A DNA stretch of 64,000 nt from Metaphire vulgaris. Taxonomy: Eukaryota > Annelida > Clitellata > Crassiclitellata > Megascolecidae. Positions 1 through 12,840 of this stretch are shown here, piece by piece. The translations under genes and the position numbers were made by a program. Location: NCBI GenBank assembly GCA_018105865.1, contig CM030848.1, forward strand, positions 10,236,801 through 10,300,800. Direction: 5' to 3'. Position 1 is the first letter of the stretch; the number at the start of each line of letters is the position of its first letter. The notes below the pieces were generated by a model. That model ran no database searches and had not been told where the DNA came from. It saw only the letters and a list, made by a program, of their open reading frames with translations.

Positions 1-4
1 TATC

Positions 5-162
5 CAGTGTTTAATCTAGATTCCGGGGGAACTGACAAGGCCGGGGGAAAGTCGGCTAGGGGGCTGCTGTTAGTTGACGTAGTATGCCAAAATCTCTGGG
101 GAATTTGGAATTTCCGGAGGGAAAAGGCAATTCCCCCCGGGAACGGCCTAGGTTAAACTCTG
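5..162. mobile_element. Short hAT-like element, CAGTGTTTAATC family
   Basis: It starts CAGTGTTTAATCTAGA and ends in a matching inverted end (GTTAAACTCTG). The right flank AATGTATC agrees with the four bases TATC visible before the element at the window edge, so an 8-bp target duplication is likely. The interior has polyG/polyC-rich blocks shared with the copy at 40969-41163. Confidence 0.7.
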
Positions 163-169
163 AATGTAT

Positions 170-345
170 CGGAATATTTGTGTAAAGCCTGTTGTATAGA
201 ATCACTCAGAAGCGCTCCCGCTGTGTTTACTGTATATTAACTTGGACAGCGAGAAGTGGAATGGAAGAAATTCTAGCCATTAATTTTTGCTTAAATGTTT
301 TTTAAAAAGCTCCTGCGGAGCGCTGCTGATGCTAAGCTACAGTAC
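170..345 (-). mobile_element. LINE 3'-end remnant
   Basis: The text resembles the fuller fragment near 60365-60560 (shared run around AATCACTCAGAAG and TACTGTATATT). On the minus strand the 60-kb copy continues into a degraded reverse-transcriptase C-terminus. No open frame remains here. Confidence 0.4.
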
Positions 346-1058
346 TGGTAAAATTAAAATGAATATACGCTCTGAGGCAGCAGTGCATGCATCGAGGCCG
401 TTTTTATTCCAACTCTTCTGCGCGAACTCTTTGATCAACCGACGACTACTGTAAGCCTTCAACAATATTAAATTCCTAATGAAAAGTTTATCTTCACTGC
501 TGAAAACCATTTGACTCTGAGTTATAATCTCTGTTTAAATGTTAACAAACTATCGTCTGCAAAAGAACGTATCCCTTAGCAACCACTTTCGTGTGTAAGT
601 AGGGCCTAAAACCTACAATATTTTGCGACAAATTTATTTGAGAAACAACGTAAAGAATGTTATTACAATTGCCTTAGTTTTGCAGAAGATATGATGAGAA
701 ATATTTTGGTGTGTTCATTTATGCCTCGCAGTGTAGAAGACTTTGCTAGTAAAATAGGAAACTGCGGTCTTTAGTATTCGATATGGCAAAATTCTGAGGA
801 GGAATCAAAAGACAGCGGGACTTGAAGCAAATACGATACATAGTGAGCGATAGAAATGAATTTGTGGAACCCGAAATAGGACTATGCTCGCTGTGTGTGT
901 GTGTCTGAGCAAAGGGGAACTCTGATATCTGTGAAGTGAAGGAATACACTGGCAGTCAAGAAGTTGGCAATCTACATGTACAAATGTACATATCGCGTGT
1001 TTCCAGCATTCACGGCCATTGCTGTTCTGTCGCAGCAGTTTCGCTTTCTCCTTAGACG
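346..1058. other. No gene seen; AT-rich DNA downstream of the LACTB-like exons
   Basis: I looked on the minus strand for the next LACTB-like exon (YxN motif region) and did not find one. Short open frames here lack homology features and codon structure. Confidence 0.5.
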
Positions 1059-1231
1059 CAGTGGCCTCTCCAGGATTTGACAAGTGGGGAGACCGTTGGG
1101 GTGGCAACTTCTACGCATGGGACCAACCATTTGTTGATAGGTATGTAGTGGTAAGTATAGGGTCCCAACTGGAAGCCAGGCATTCACTAGGGGAGCCCGA
1201 GGAACACCGCCCCAATGTGGAGCATACACTG
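1059..1231 (+). mobile_element. hAT-like MITE, family 1 (CAGTGGCGGCTC)
   Basis: The degenerate left end CAGTGGCCTCTCCAGGATTT and right end GCATACACTG are flanked by perfect 8-bp direct repeats CTTAGACG (1051-1058 and 1232-1239). It shares its interior with the copies at 2144, 16442, 24387, 33470 and 45498. It is the most diverged copy. Confidence 0.85.
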
Positions 1232-1285
1232 CTTAGACGTCGTATTTGCTATGGTATCGATAAGTTACAGGTCTGTTTGGCCTAC

Positions 1286-2737
1286 CTGCAGAACTCTCTA
1301 TTCGACCGATGAGTGTTCTGTCCCAAGATAAGAGCCAACGAATACGACGCCAGTCCCACTCGATGAGACAGGATGTCACGCACTGTCGTCCATCTGTGAC
1401 GACAGTCAGTCAACCGGAAATCAGGTCCCATTATATCGACGACCAACGTATCCCACACCTTATCGTACCTGGAACATGAAAGCAGCGCAAAATAAGTGAT
1501 CACCGACAATTTTGCAACTGCTGCTTTCGCCAGAGACCAGCAGCATTAACTGACTTTTTGCACTTTAATTGCTGTGATGCTTTTCTAAGCCTAGTTAGCC
1601 GAGAACTAAGCATAGTAGCATAGGAAATGGAAGAAGACACACACATGCACACATATACACACACACACTAACGATCACATAACAGAACAAAACAAAAACT
1701 TTATTTTTCAACTCTTACATTTATTCTACATCATAACTCATGAGTCATAACATATCTCGTAACATTATAGCATATAGAGTATCAAAGTTTTAATGCTAGG
1801 AGTTATGTTATGAGTGGCATTTTAAATATTAATTATAATAATAATAATATTGTTATTATTATTATTCTAGGCCTAATAATAACAGGGTTTAAAGTGGTTC
1901 AGTAGGGTCTGCCCAGTGTGAGAACCATTATGTTTCACCCATCCATATATTGGCATTATGGTCTTGCTGTGTAATCTCATTCCTGCACTCTTGTCATCTA
2001 ATAGGTAGCCTAATTCTCTGTTGCCTTGTCTTTGCATCTGTAAGTACGAAACTTTTCAGTATGCAATGTAAAAAATGCCTCATTCGGTCACTCATGGAAG
2101 CCTATCTATAGGCTTCCATGGGTCACTGCATCACTGCCACAATCAGTGGCGGCTCCACATGGGGCCCGGGCGACCCGTGCCCCTTTTGAATGCCTGCCCA
2201 TCCCCCCAGTGGCCCTCTGTTGAAACCCTTTACTTAGGCTACTACTACATACCTATCAACAAATGGCTAGACCCCATGCTTAGAATTTGCCACCTCAAGG
2301 GCCCCCTCCCCACTTTCCAAATCCTGGGAGTCGCCACTGGCCACAATATTCCATCTCCTGTGGCGGTTTAAACGCAAGATAGCTCACCCGCGTTCCACGA
2401 GAAGCGTTCCGAGCAGAGCGGCCGTAAACGTTTTGGTGATCGAAGCGATTATGAACCTGGTCGAACCGTTCGCCGGAATCTTCGCGTTGACGTCCGCCCA
2501 ACCGAATCCGGTCGAAAGGATCTCCTGCCCGCGGTGGACAACGGACACCGACAGCCCCGGTACACGGCGGCAGTCGACGGCCGCCTGAATGATGCGGTTC
2601 ACCGATTGGGGCAACGAGGAGGCGACCGACGCCGCTGCAGGCCGACGATGCATCGCCGTCGCCATCGCCATCGACTCAGATGCGACAGACGACCAGATGA
2701 AGATCACGACGACGAAAACTGAGATTTTGCTGCACAT
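1286..2737 (-). CDS. LACTB-like serine beta-lactamase homologue, 5' part (exons 1-2; partial)
   Basis: Two exons are visible on the minus strand. Exon 1 is 2737-2388: Met, then a hydrophobic segment (SVFVVVIFIW) that reads as a signal peptide or anchor, then the N-terminal half of a class C beta-lactamase / penicillin-binding-like domain (VPGLSVSVVHRG, FGWADV) and the SxxK active-site tetrad SITK at residues 99-102. The donor is GTGAGC. Exon 2 is 1468-1286 (acceptor TTCCAG, donor GTAGGC): VWDTLVVDIMGPDF followed by TTVRDILSHRVGL, the stretch typical of animal LACTB-like proteins. The exons join in phase (GG|G). The second motif (YxN) and the C-terminal part must lie before base 1. The start at 2737 is preferred because the open frame upstream runs only into the (TAA)n tract. 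Animal members are serine hydrolase or protease homologues; the substrate is unknown here. A hAT-type element sits in intron 1 and another lies just downstream of exon 2. Confidence 0.85.
2144..2339 (-). mobile_element. hAT-like MITE, family 1, in intron 1 of the LACTB-like gene
   Basis: The ends are CAGTGGCGGCTCC and GGGAGTCGCCACTG. The perfect 8-bp target duplication GCCACAAT is at 2136-2143 and 2340-2347. It is inverted relative to the copies at 24387 and 33470, and its end is only about 50 bp from exon 1. Confidence 0.9.
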
Positions 2738-2775
2738 TGTACTCGACCGACAGAACTGAGCAATAGAATTACCTT

Positions 2776-3834
<1,059 letters not shown>

Positions 3835-3841
3835 TCAAAAT

Positions 3842-4215
3842 GCACTGGCTCGTGCTGTTTATAAGTCACCTAAGTGCTCTCATATTTCAACCATACTAAA
3901 ATCTTTACACTGGCTTAAAATAAGTGAACGCATCCACTATAAGATAATAGCACTCACATGTAGCTCACTTCAGTCATCAAAACCTGTCTACGTTAGAACA
4001 CTATTAGCACGTCAGCCTCCTCGACCCACGCTATCGTCATCTCATCTCATTCCTTCACGCCCAATGAATCATTCACCTCTGGTATTTATCTACAACCGTG
4101 TCTTTTCATACGCCGCACCTGAACTGTGGAACTCGATCCCAGCATCCCTCCGCATTTCGCTCGTAGACCGTGAGTTCCTCTGTCTTACACATCAGCAAAA
4201 GCTTCACATGGTCTT
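3842..4215 (+). mobile_element. LINE (CR1/jockey-type) ORF2 C-terminal remnant
   Basis: One frame stays open from 3842 to 4297 and reads as the region after the reverse-transcriptase domain: ARAVYKSPK, then LHWLKISERIHYKI, then FSYAAPELWNSIPASLR. These are hallmark C-terminal motifs of CR1/jockey-type LINEs. The frame loses similarity after SLR and the catalytic RT part is absent, so this is a 5'-truncated dead copy. Confidence 0.85.
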
Positions 4216-4280
4216 CAGTCAAATGAGTCAAAGAATCCTTTCCACTAAAAGAGGCAGATTATTTTCTATTATAAAACCAT

Positions 4281-4460
4281 CAGTGATGGGCAACTAGTTA
4301 ACTAATTAGTCACTAACTAAAAGTTTAACTATTTTTTAGTTATCTTTAAAGTTTAATAAACATAGATAGTTTAGTTAAAATGCTAGTTTGACTGAAATTT
4401 TTAGTTAATAACTAAATAGTTTAACTAAAACATTTTAGTTGGTGTCCCGAATTCTCAATA
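4281..4460 (+). mobile_element. Possible end of a hAT-like element (CAGTGATGGGCAACTAG)
   Basis: It begins with a typical hAT terminus and continues into TAACTAA-rich inverted-repeat DNA. I did not find the opposite terminus nearby, so only one end can be supported. Confidence 0.4.
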
Positions 4461-6060
4461 ACAGTACATTTTTATCTATTCCTTCCTTGGTCATTTTTTC
4501 CAAACAAACTTGACAAACATGTGCTTCTGCAGTCTAGACTAAGACTTAAATATTAAATGGACAATGATTAATGAATTCAATGGATCGAAGCTGAAAGCAT
4601 CATAATTTAAATAATACGATATGAAATCGTCCATTTAGTTAATTGCTGGGTCATAAAATTGAGGGTTAACTTACGAATTTCGATTCAATTGCCTTTCATA
4701 TGTACAGCTAGCATCTAAAAGTCTATTTTGAAATCATTTCGGTTGTTTCTCTAAAATTGTGACCATAGCCTGCGTTTGCTGTCCTTCTCGCAAGTTTACA
4801 TATTTCTGGGTCATACGTAATTACTAATTAGCAATACATTACAAAAGTTCAAACTAATTCTGCTCAATTAATAGCACAGCATAAATGCAACAAAGTTTTA
4901 CCCCGTAGACAGCACTTGATTCGAATTCCAACTGTTGACCCTGACAAACGAACTTAAGACGCTGAAGACGTGCTCGCCAAGTAACAGCAATTTGTTCATG
5001 CAAGAAACTTTCACCGAAGACGAAAGTCTTAAGTAGGTAAATTGCAAAGTCTATATTACTGTATGTGTCGCGTACAAAATTACCACACACAGCAATATAC
5101 AGGATGTCTAAAGAGCCGGCTACGAATGATGAAACTTGCGAGAAAAACGTTCCCTTTTATTACATTGATGCGAAGTTTGTCATACAAGCCGTGCTGTTGA
5201 GTCAATGATCATACGTGTTCCAGCGTCTTAAGTCAAACTCCGCAGTAATAATCTGCATTCAGTTAACTGGGCGACTACTTATACCCGGGAAATACAATTA
5301 CACAGAGCCGGAAAGCCTGGATCGCCAAGCTGTAGGGCCCTCAGGACAAGAGGTTGGCTTGGAAAATGATATCCTAAAAGTGTTCCGTGTCATACAAATC
5401 AGGACGAAGGCAGTTTCGAAATAAAAAAAAACTTTCGGAAACGACTTAATCATATTTATGACTGTTTTCGAAAAATTGCGCTCATAAATCCAGATTTCTC
5501 ACGCATAGGCCTACACGTTCGCTCAGAATGGCATCGATTGAAGTTTCGCATGTAATTGATACGAAAGGCGCTGCTATACGAGAAACAGTCGAACTCAGCC
5601 AGAAAGACCTCTTAGTATACAAACTTTATATATTATGGTGCATAATTTAGAACTTGCTCAGCTTGGAACCTCTCAACATAGACACCATTTAAACGTCTTT
5701 ATCTGACTTGATCAATTGCACTGCATCTTTTTACATCGTTCATCAACTTCCCTGCGGCGAGCATAATGGATGGATCTATAAAGCATCTTCCTCGTTATAT
5801 GTTTAACTTTAATCAGAGACGTTCCCATCTCATACATGATGTCTGCATGCAGATGATTCGATGAACTATGGATGTATCACAGCTGTTTCAAATGCATTTG
5901 AAATAATTACTATAGGACCAGACTTGGTTCAAGACTTGGTTCAAACTAACACCCAGTGGCGTAGCCAGAGTTTCAAAATATGGGGTAGGGGCCTACATAG
6001 ACCGTAGACGCTTTCACGTGATAAAGTCCCGACGAGTAAGGAAACCACACATTTCACGCG
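4461..6060. other. No gene seen
   Basis: Short frames on both strands lack recognisable domains. A transposon-like left end (CAGTGGCGTAGCCAGAG) starts at 5954, but no matching right end with a duplicated target was found. Confidence 0.4.
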
Positions 6061-6078
6061 TTCTTTTCCATCATGATA

Positions 6079-6492
6079 GGGGCTGTCCATTAATTATGTC
6101 AACAATTTTGGTGCAATTTTTGACCCCCTCCCCTTGTCAACAACTGTCAACTTTCACTTCCCCCCAACCCATTCCCATAATTACGTCAAAAACTTTAGAC
6201 ATCCCCAAGATCAATGACAGGTCCCAATAACAAGGTTATTATTTTTTGTGGTGATGACCATTTTTTCTCTGTTTTGCTCATCGAGTGTCAAAATGTGGTG
6301 GTGATGACCGTTTTGCCATGCTTTATTCCATTGTAATAAGTAGTATTCCATGAAATTTCCTATTTTTTGATTTTTGTAAAAGTGAAATAGTTGACGTCAA
6401 CTTCTCTTGACTCCACTCCCTCTGTCAACAGCTGTCAAACTTTTTCAAACCCCCTCTCCCCTAAATTGTTGACGTAATTAATGGACAGCTCC
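6079..6492. mobile_element. Inverted-repeat DNA element (GGGGCTGTCCATTAATTA)
   Basis: The left end GGGGCTGTCCATTAATTATG is matched by its complement at the right end (GACGTAATTAATGGACAGCT). Subterminal copies of TGTCAACAATTTT/TGTCAACAACTGTC are inside. No transposase remains. It resembles in design the element at 58729-59179 but differs in sequence. The target duplication was not clear. Confidence 0.75.
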
Positions 6493-7980
6493 TACCTCCC
6501 ACCCCCAATTTCTCATCGGTTTTTGCGAAAATACCACGACCGGCCCCAGTCAGAATAGAGGTGCCCACCCGCCCGCCCCGTTCTCACCCTAGTGGCTTTG
6601 CCGATGCTGACAGCCAAGATTTCGGTCAAATCTCAGAATGCGATGCAGCCTACAGCGCATGATATTTAGGTCTACGCTAGGCCTATATACTTCCTATGCA
6701 TGAGCCTTAACCATGGGGTCCTGTAAGATCCTAGTACCAGAGCAGGCATTTATTGTAAAAAATTATTTAAAATTGAATATCTACAAGAACTCTCATCTTC
6801 AAAACATTCCGTAAATCCAAGGCAAACATTGCACTGAAACATGTTTGTTTAGACCAGTCAAGGAGAGAGCTAGAGAGAGGAGAGAGGGGAGAAAGAGAGA
6901 GGAGAGAAAAATTTCGGGAAATTTTGACGAGTTTTTATAAAAACTTCCTTTGTGGCGGTCAAGTATTTTCTGCAAATTTGACAAAAATGTTAGGACGACA
7001 ATATAAAATTCTGTCGTTTCTCACACGCATGTAAAACACAAGCTAATCGACTGTACCGCTTGAAACGTAGGACAGCGTTGAACGGCTCTTGTCAGCCTCC
7101 GTTAAGAGATCTTCGTAATTTAAGGCAACATAAAGCAAATGCACGTCTTTGACTTGTCCAAACAGTTTAACGTTAACGGTCTAACATAGGGCAGAAAGTA
7201 AAGACGTCGCTTCTAATTTGTTAGCGTTTTTTTATTTTACGTTTTTTATATTCCGATTTTTAAAACGCTGTCGGTGGCCGAAGAGCTGAGCCTATTAACG
7301 GCACTCGAAGTCAGTTATTTGTCAGTCTGCGCTCGTTCTCAAGTACAGCAATCGTGGCTTATTGCGGCTTTGAGATCCTGTCAAGTCTGTTTAATTTCGA
7401 TCTACATTGCACCTGACTTTCGCATCAACACTTTAAACACATCGCTTTCAGATAGCCTTTCCTTTCTAGCATGAGATCTGTGTGGTCTTTGAAAAGTTAA
7501 GATACGGTTAGTGAAAACTTTTTTTAAATTGCCACATCAAACACGCTTGCGTAAAGATTTCGTTCCACCAGTTTCATAATAATACACAGATTTTGAAAAA
7601 TTTGGGCTGACTTCACCAATGTCTCTAGCTTCGACACAATTTGTTTTGAGAGTGATGTGCGCGCTCTCTTTTATCATAGTTTTATGTCATCACCGCGTAC
7701 ATGGCTGGCCTGTTTCAATATTTCATAGTCAATTGCAAAAGACCAAGAAAAAAACAAAATATTTGTTAATAGGCCTATATTCAATGTTGCCATCGCATCA
7801 AGCTCATCGTTTTCAGGGGTTAATTGGGGTTAAGTGACTAGTTTCTTTTAAAACATTGAGGAAGTCATTGTCACGCCGTGATTCGAAGTCGCTCGAATAA
7901 ACAAACAGTAGGCCCATTGAAGCCTCAGACAATCCCGAGTTTAGTCATCATGAAAAAAAATCTTGGTTTTAATTTTTAAA
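6493..7980. other. No gene seen; includes a GA-rich tract at about 6867-6908
   Basis: The purine-rich GAGAGA stretch is the only structured feature I noticed. No exon with flanking splice sites and recognisable homology was found. Confidence 0.4.
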
Positions 7981-7984
7981 ATTG

Positions 7985-8440
7985 GTGAGTCATTTGAAAC
8001 GACGCTATATAAAGTCTTTCAGAAATCTGTTCTCTGTCAAATGTCTAAAAATCGATCGAGAGATAAGAAGGGGTTTAAGAGAACTGGTTTCTTGTATGAC
8101 AAGTTCTACAGACCACAAAATATTATATAATTGATACCCTGTTTGACATTTGACAATGCAAGGACCAGTGCTACAGTAGACTGATATGCAAAATTCAGAA
8201 TAGTGATGAAACAAATAATATTAAAACCACATTTTCGTGTGTCCCCAGCTTAGCTGAGTCAAACTGTACTAGAATGTCAATATATTCTGCTTCAATTTTA
8301 TTCTAGAGCATTCGAAATGCCACGAAAAATGGTGAGCCATTTGAAACGACGCTATACAAAGTCTTTCAGAAATCTATTCTCTGTCAAATGTCTACAAAAT
8401 CGATCGAGAGATAAGAGATGTCTAGAGACTCTTGTAAAGA
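7985..8440 (+). repeat. Two units of a ~335-bp dispersed tandem repeat
   Basis: A unit beginning near GGTGAGTCATTTGAAACGAC (about 7985) recurs, highly similar, at about 8325 after the junction ATGCCACGAAAAATGGTGAG. Related units occupy 37130-37710. Common landmarks are TCTCTGTCAAATG, ATCGATCGAGAGATAAGA and ACAGACCACAAAA. No full coding frame survives. It may be satellite-like or derived from a transposon. Confidence 0.7.
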
Positions 8441-8559
8441 TGGATTTTATTCAACGTCGCCTCTATAATAGACGGAGTTCTTTTCACTTTCGGCAACGTG
8501 AACTTCGTACAGGATTTCCGGTCTCGGAAGTTCGCGTTTGATACTTTTCCAGATGAAGA

Positions 8560-9960
8560 CGGAGATATTTTCCGCGGAACTGAAATAAATCATCAGATCA
8601 TCATCATCAGACGAAGTGAAATGAAATGAAATCAACAAAACAAACCGCACTCAGAACTTTCGAGAAGTTGGTATATCCTGCAATTCGACTTTAGCGCTCT
8701 ACTTTCCACGCAGCTGCAAAAACCAGCTTATAGGCACGCTAGAATCGAACTAGGCCTACTGCAGATTTAAGCATTTAAGCCTTTCGCTCGTTTGAGTACA
8801 GGACTACCTTCACTTTTTTACCTTTGGCTTAGCTGATGAAAGTTCATAGGCGTTACAGTTTACTAAAAGTTAAACAGATTATTTGATAATAGGAGGTTGT
8901 AGATTTTTAAAAATGCTGTCTATTTAGTAAATTTAATAAAATATTTAGCATAATAAAAATAATTATTCAGTAACTTATATGACAAATTGTAGTAAGTTAA
9001 ATTACAACTTGGTATCGCGATTTACTTGACTCTGCATTTACTTAGGTGCTGTATTTGTACCTACCTGACCTTGTCCTTGAAATATGGGACGTCTTTGTCA
9101 ATGTGTTTATGGTCCATGAGATCATGTATAGCCGTCTGTAGATAAACCATATTCAGTCTACTAGAAGTTACATTTGAAAATTGAATTCTTATAAGTTTAT
9201 TTATTGGACTTAAGAAATTGGACTCCAAGACATCAACATTTCAATCATTTAGGTTTCTCAAAAGTCACTTCGAAAAGCAATTTTAAATCCATCTTATGCG
9301 GGCTCCGATTCTTCAGTACTCTAATATCGAATATTTCGTTCACTTTTGCATAATATGCATTAGATAAGATATTAGGAAGTATGTAGTAGATAAGCTTGTT
9401 GTTTTAACCTTGCGTTCTGTCGTGGTCTTCTGAATAAAGAGATTGCATGAATGTATTATAAGAGACCATGAAAACTAATGGTTCAATTCTTTAAAAATGA
9501 TAATGCGTTGATTTTTAAGCGTCATGTGAGAGTCATACCTTCATATATTGCTTTAGATCTCCGAGATTGATTAGTATTCCTGTAATTGGATCGACCTGCA
9601 ATTGGAACAAATCGATTACTACGTGTAATTTCAATGTAACTTCTCGATTGCATTGCTGCCGTGGCGTTACTAGATTCTTGAAAGTTTTGCAATCGTTAGC
9701 GCCAAATAACAACATTTTCTACTTAAACATCTGCTGAGCAAACGAGATGCGTTTAAAATTCAGTAAATTCGACGGAAACAAATTAACAGTCAATAAGATT
9801 GCAAAGTATGTAATCATACTGTTGTATGGCAGCGCATAGTTCTAATTATGGAGATCGCCATACTGTACAGTAGGCCTATGTGATGAAATCCAAACATATG
9901 CACTGTACATTGAACATTCAGCTAGCTAGAATCAAAATCGTTAACTATTCAATAGGCTTA
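8560..9960. other. No gene seen
   Basis: AT-rich sequence without recognisable exons, RNA genes or complete transposons. Confidence 0.4.
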
Positions 9961-9962
9961 TG

Positions 9963-10110
9963 CAGGGTGCGATTTGTGACATGGAGCAGTGGGGGCATGC
10001 TGACGGTATATGAATTTTCTTGTCACATAGGTGAGGAAGAATGACTCCTTGATTTGGTTGGGATGTCAATAGCCACCTCTGTGGGAGAGAGAAGTAGTTG
10101 GGCATTGGGG
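9963..10110 (+). mobile_element. Degraded left part of a CAGGGTGCGATTTGT element
   Basis: It starts CAGGGTGCGATTTGTGACAT and GGAGCAGTGGGGG, like the intact copies at 11508 and 21374, then diverges. No right terminus or target duplication was found. Confidence 0.5.
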
Positions 10111-11507
10111 AGGCAGAGAATTCGCGATATTTAATATTTGAAAGAAGTTCTGACAGCATGGTGGGACGAAATCGGCCAGGACACTATCGACCGGGCTATT
10201 GGACAGTTTCGCAAGCGATTATCATTGCAAACGGATGACACATTGAACATGCCTTTGACTGAAATTTCTTACGCTTTAAGAAAATCCTGAAATTTTACAG
10301 TTTGATGATTGATCAATGTTATATTAAATGCCAGACCTAAATGTGACTAGTCCGGTTTTTTGCGCCACCCTGTAGGCCTATTACATATATAATATATATT
10401 ATATATTTTATATATAATTATATATATATATATTATATGTTATATATACTGTATTATACATATACTGATTTTGGGAGGTATATATACCGATTTACCCCCG
10501 TCGTAGCGCCTCTGATTCCTATTCATTCTTATGGATCAGCGGTCCATGCAGACTCGCCCCAAATGTCTGATGGCCCCCCTCCCCACATTTACCGGCACTC
10601 GATCATACAAAGAAATACACCATTTGAGAAATTGTTGTCTTACCTTTCCTTTCAGCGTCACTTTAACTGCAAAATAAAAATAACATATATTTAGAAATTA
10701 CAGATCTAAGACATCCCTGTAATACAGAAAATTTAATCCTTGTCCTAATTATTGTCACAAAATAGACTCTGTTGCAGCAACTGTGGACTATAAGAGTGGG
10801 CAGATGCCTGTAGAAGTTCCGATTGATGTAGGTTTATTGGTCTGTAGTTCGGTTGCTTATTACTTAACTCAGCTTCAAAGCTTCAAAGCAGAGTAAAATA
10901 CGATTTCGCAGCTAAATCTTTAGTCTTTATGTTCTCTTTGACATTCGTCAGCCATCTTGATATCTGGTGTAATATGAGGTCTCGAGTAACAGGACAGTTC
11001 CTTAAAAATTACCGTTCGCCGTAGGGACCTATATCTCTGCTTTGGGAGCATCATCTGATTAAACTTCGGAGGAAGGAAAATGGAATTCTTGCTCGTCGTG
11101 GGCCAAACCAGGGCGTCGTGATGATGAGAACTCCAGGCAGAGAAACAGAGGCGTCACTAAAGTCGTCGTCACCCGGTGCCGTAAACCCAGGGTGTCTCCC
11201 CTCCAAAAAAAACATTAAACGGTACAGAGAATCGATCTCATACTACTTTCCTCTCGTCAATGATAATGGAGAATCAAGAAAATCCGATACAAATTCGAGT
11301 GTTTCATCACTCAGCTGAAAGTGTTGAATATCTGCGCAGCTACTGTAACAATAGTCCTTCCATTGCTTAAAGTCATACAATTTACACCATGGACTTCATT
11401 GAGTCCTCCTGTACTGAATCTATCGTACAAATAAAATCGCTTAGCCTATTCAATTTACAAACACCAAATGTTTTGGCGTCACACCCTATGATGATGTAAT
11501 TGGTGGT
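10111..11507. other. No gene seen; TA-rich tract at 10383-10460
   Basis: Contains a TA-rich microsatellite, a right end of a short TA-flanked element (TTTTTTGCGCCACCCTG near 10357-10373, like the one at 32863), and a fragment like the 17-kb MITE end (10470-10512). No coding exon recognised. Confidence 0.45.
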
Positions 11508-11683
11508 CAGGGTGCGATTTGTGACCTGGAGCAGTGGGGGGAGGAATATATCGAGCTTGGGGGGATGTAGTCGTTGGGGAAGTGTAGCAGTGGGGGGATG
11601 TAGTGGTGGGGGGATGTAGCAGTAGGGGGATGCAGTTTGGCAGTGGGAGAAAATCTCCCTTCCCCCTTACAAATCGCACCCTG
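11508..11683 (+). mobile_element. hAT-like MITE, family 3 (CAGGGTGCGATTTGT)
   Basis: The 15-bp terminal inverted repeats are CAGGGTGCGATTTGT and ACAAATCGCACCCTG. The perfect 8-bp duplication TTGGTGGT is at 11500-11507 and 11684-11691. The interior is built of repeated GGGGGATGTAG/GTAGCAGT motifs. Confidence 0.92.
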
Positions 11684-12164
11684 TTGGTGGTACCCGGTGC
11701 GGTCCGCACCCTTTAGCGACGACACTATAGATCAAAAAAATTATTTCCTGCGTTATTATATTTCCCTCCTTTACTTTCTTCATTACGTCGAGAATGTAGA
11801 AACAGTGACGGCATTTTGCCTAATTCGCAGCATTTTAGTAAGCTTTGCCGAACAACGCAGACTCCGTACTTATAAGTAGAACTAGGTGTTTACCCGTCAA
11901 AAATGACGGGAGAGATTGGCTGTTTACCCTCTTTGGATTTTGCGCAATTAATTATCCTTAACTCGCCGCCTTTGCCTTCAACCGAGTTAACACCCATTCG
12001 CATTAATTTTCTAAAACTTGATAGTCAACGTTAGTGTAGTGATTTGGCAGTGTCGAACGACATGCAGTGCTTGATTCTCTTGTTTGCTGTGCTGCTTTTG
12101 CACGCCGAGCAACAGCCTGCTCCTCATTCTCACTTGATTGTCGGAAAGCTCGTGAACGCTGGAC

Positions 12165-12645
12165 TTTTTCTTTTGCACGGACGGTTAGAAAGAGGAATAA
12201 AAAAGCTAAACAATGGTGCAAACCTCATCGTCTTAGCTCTTATATAGCCTGAGATATAGCAAATTCAAAAAAATAGGAAACTTTCTCAAAATTCAAAACT
12301 TTCGTGAAATTCGCTGATAATACTTATGTTCAAACATTGGGGTCATCGAGTTAGAATTGATAGATCTTTACCAAATGTCAACCGATTTTCAAACTTTTTG
12401 GCTTATTTTGTTCCTCTGACATCCCTTTAGAACTTTGTTGCTGACAAAAGTGGGGTTACTGCTGAAAATGTTTTGCTAGGGGCTTTGAAATGTTTTTGGG
12501 GAGAGGGTGATATTTTAGGCCGTAAAGTGGAATCTACCCCAATTTTTTTTATTGCACGGACGGTTAGAAAGAGGAATTAAAAATCTAAACAATGGTGCAA
12601 ACCTCATCTTTTTAGCTCCTATATAGCCTGAGATATAGCAAATTT
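12165..12645 (+). repeat. Direct repeat pair of ~105 bp
   Basis: The block around 12170-12270 (GCACGGACGGTTAGAAAGAG...GCCTGAGATATAGCAAAT) recurs at about 12545-12645 with few differences. The two copies are separated by about 270 bp. It suggests a small local duplication or paired element ends. Confidence 0.8.
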
Positions 12646-12781
12646 AAAACGTTACAGCAATAATTTCTGAAGAACGCTTTTCAAAAAATTAAATCCCCAG
12701 TACGCTGATTTGGCTTCTGAAAATTTAATCCCTACCCACTTGAAGGGCTAAATTTCAAAAATAGGTATTGAGGTTAGAAGG

Positions 12782-12783
12782 AG

Positions 12784-12840
<57 letters not shown>

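Noticed and set aside
2534..2722. Plus-strand open frame opposite the LACTB-like exon
   Set aside because: Shadow of the GC-rich coding exon on the minus strand.
5954..6602. CAGTGGCGTAGCC end paired with AGTGGCTTTGCCG
   Set aside because: No duplicated target and the right end is a poor complement; not a supported element.
12003..12221. Minus-strand frame with RRAKAAQQTRESSTA
   Set aside because: Faint resemblance to the N-terminal repeats of Helitron-type proteins, but it is too short, there is no helicase or Rep motif nearby and no terminal structure.
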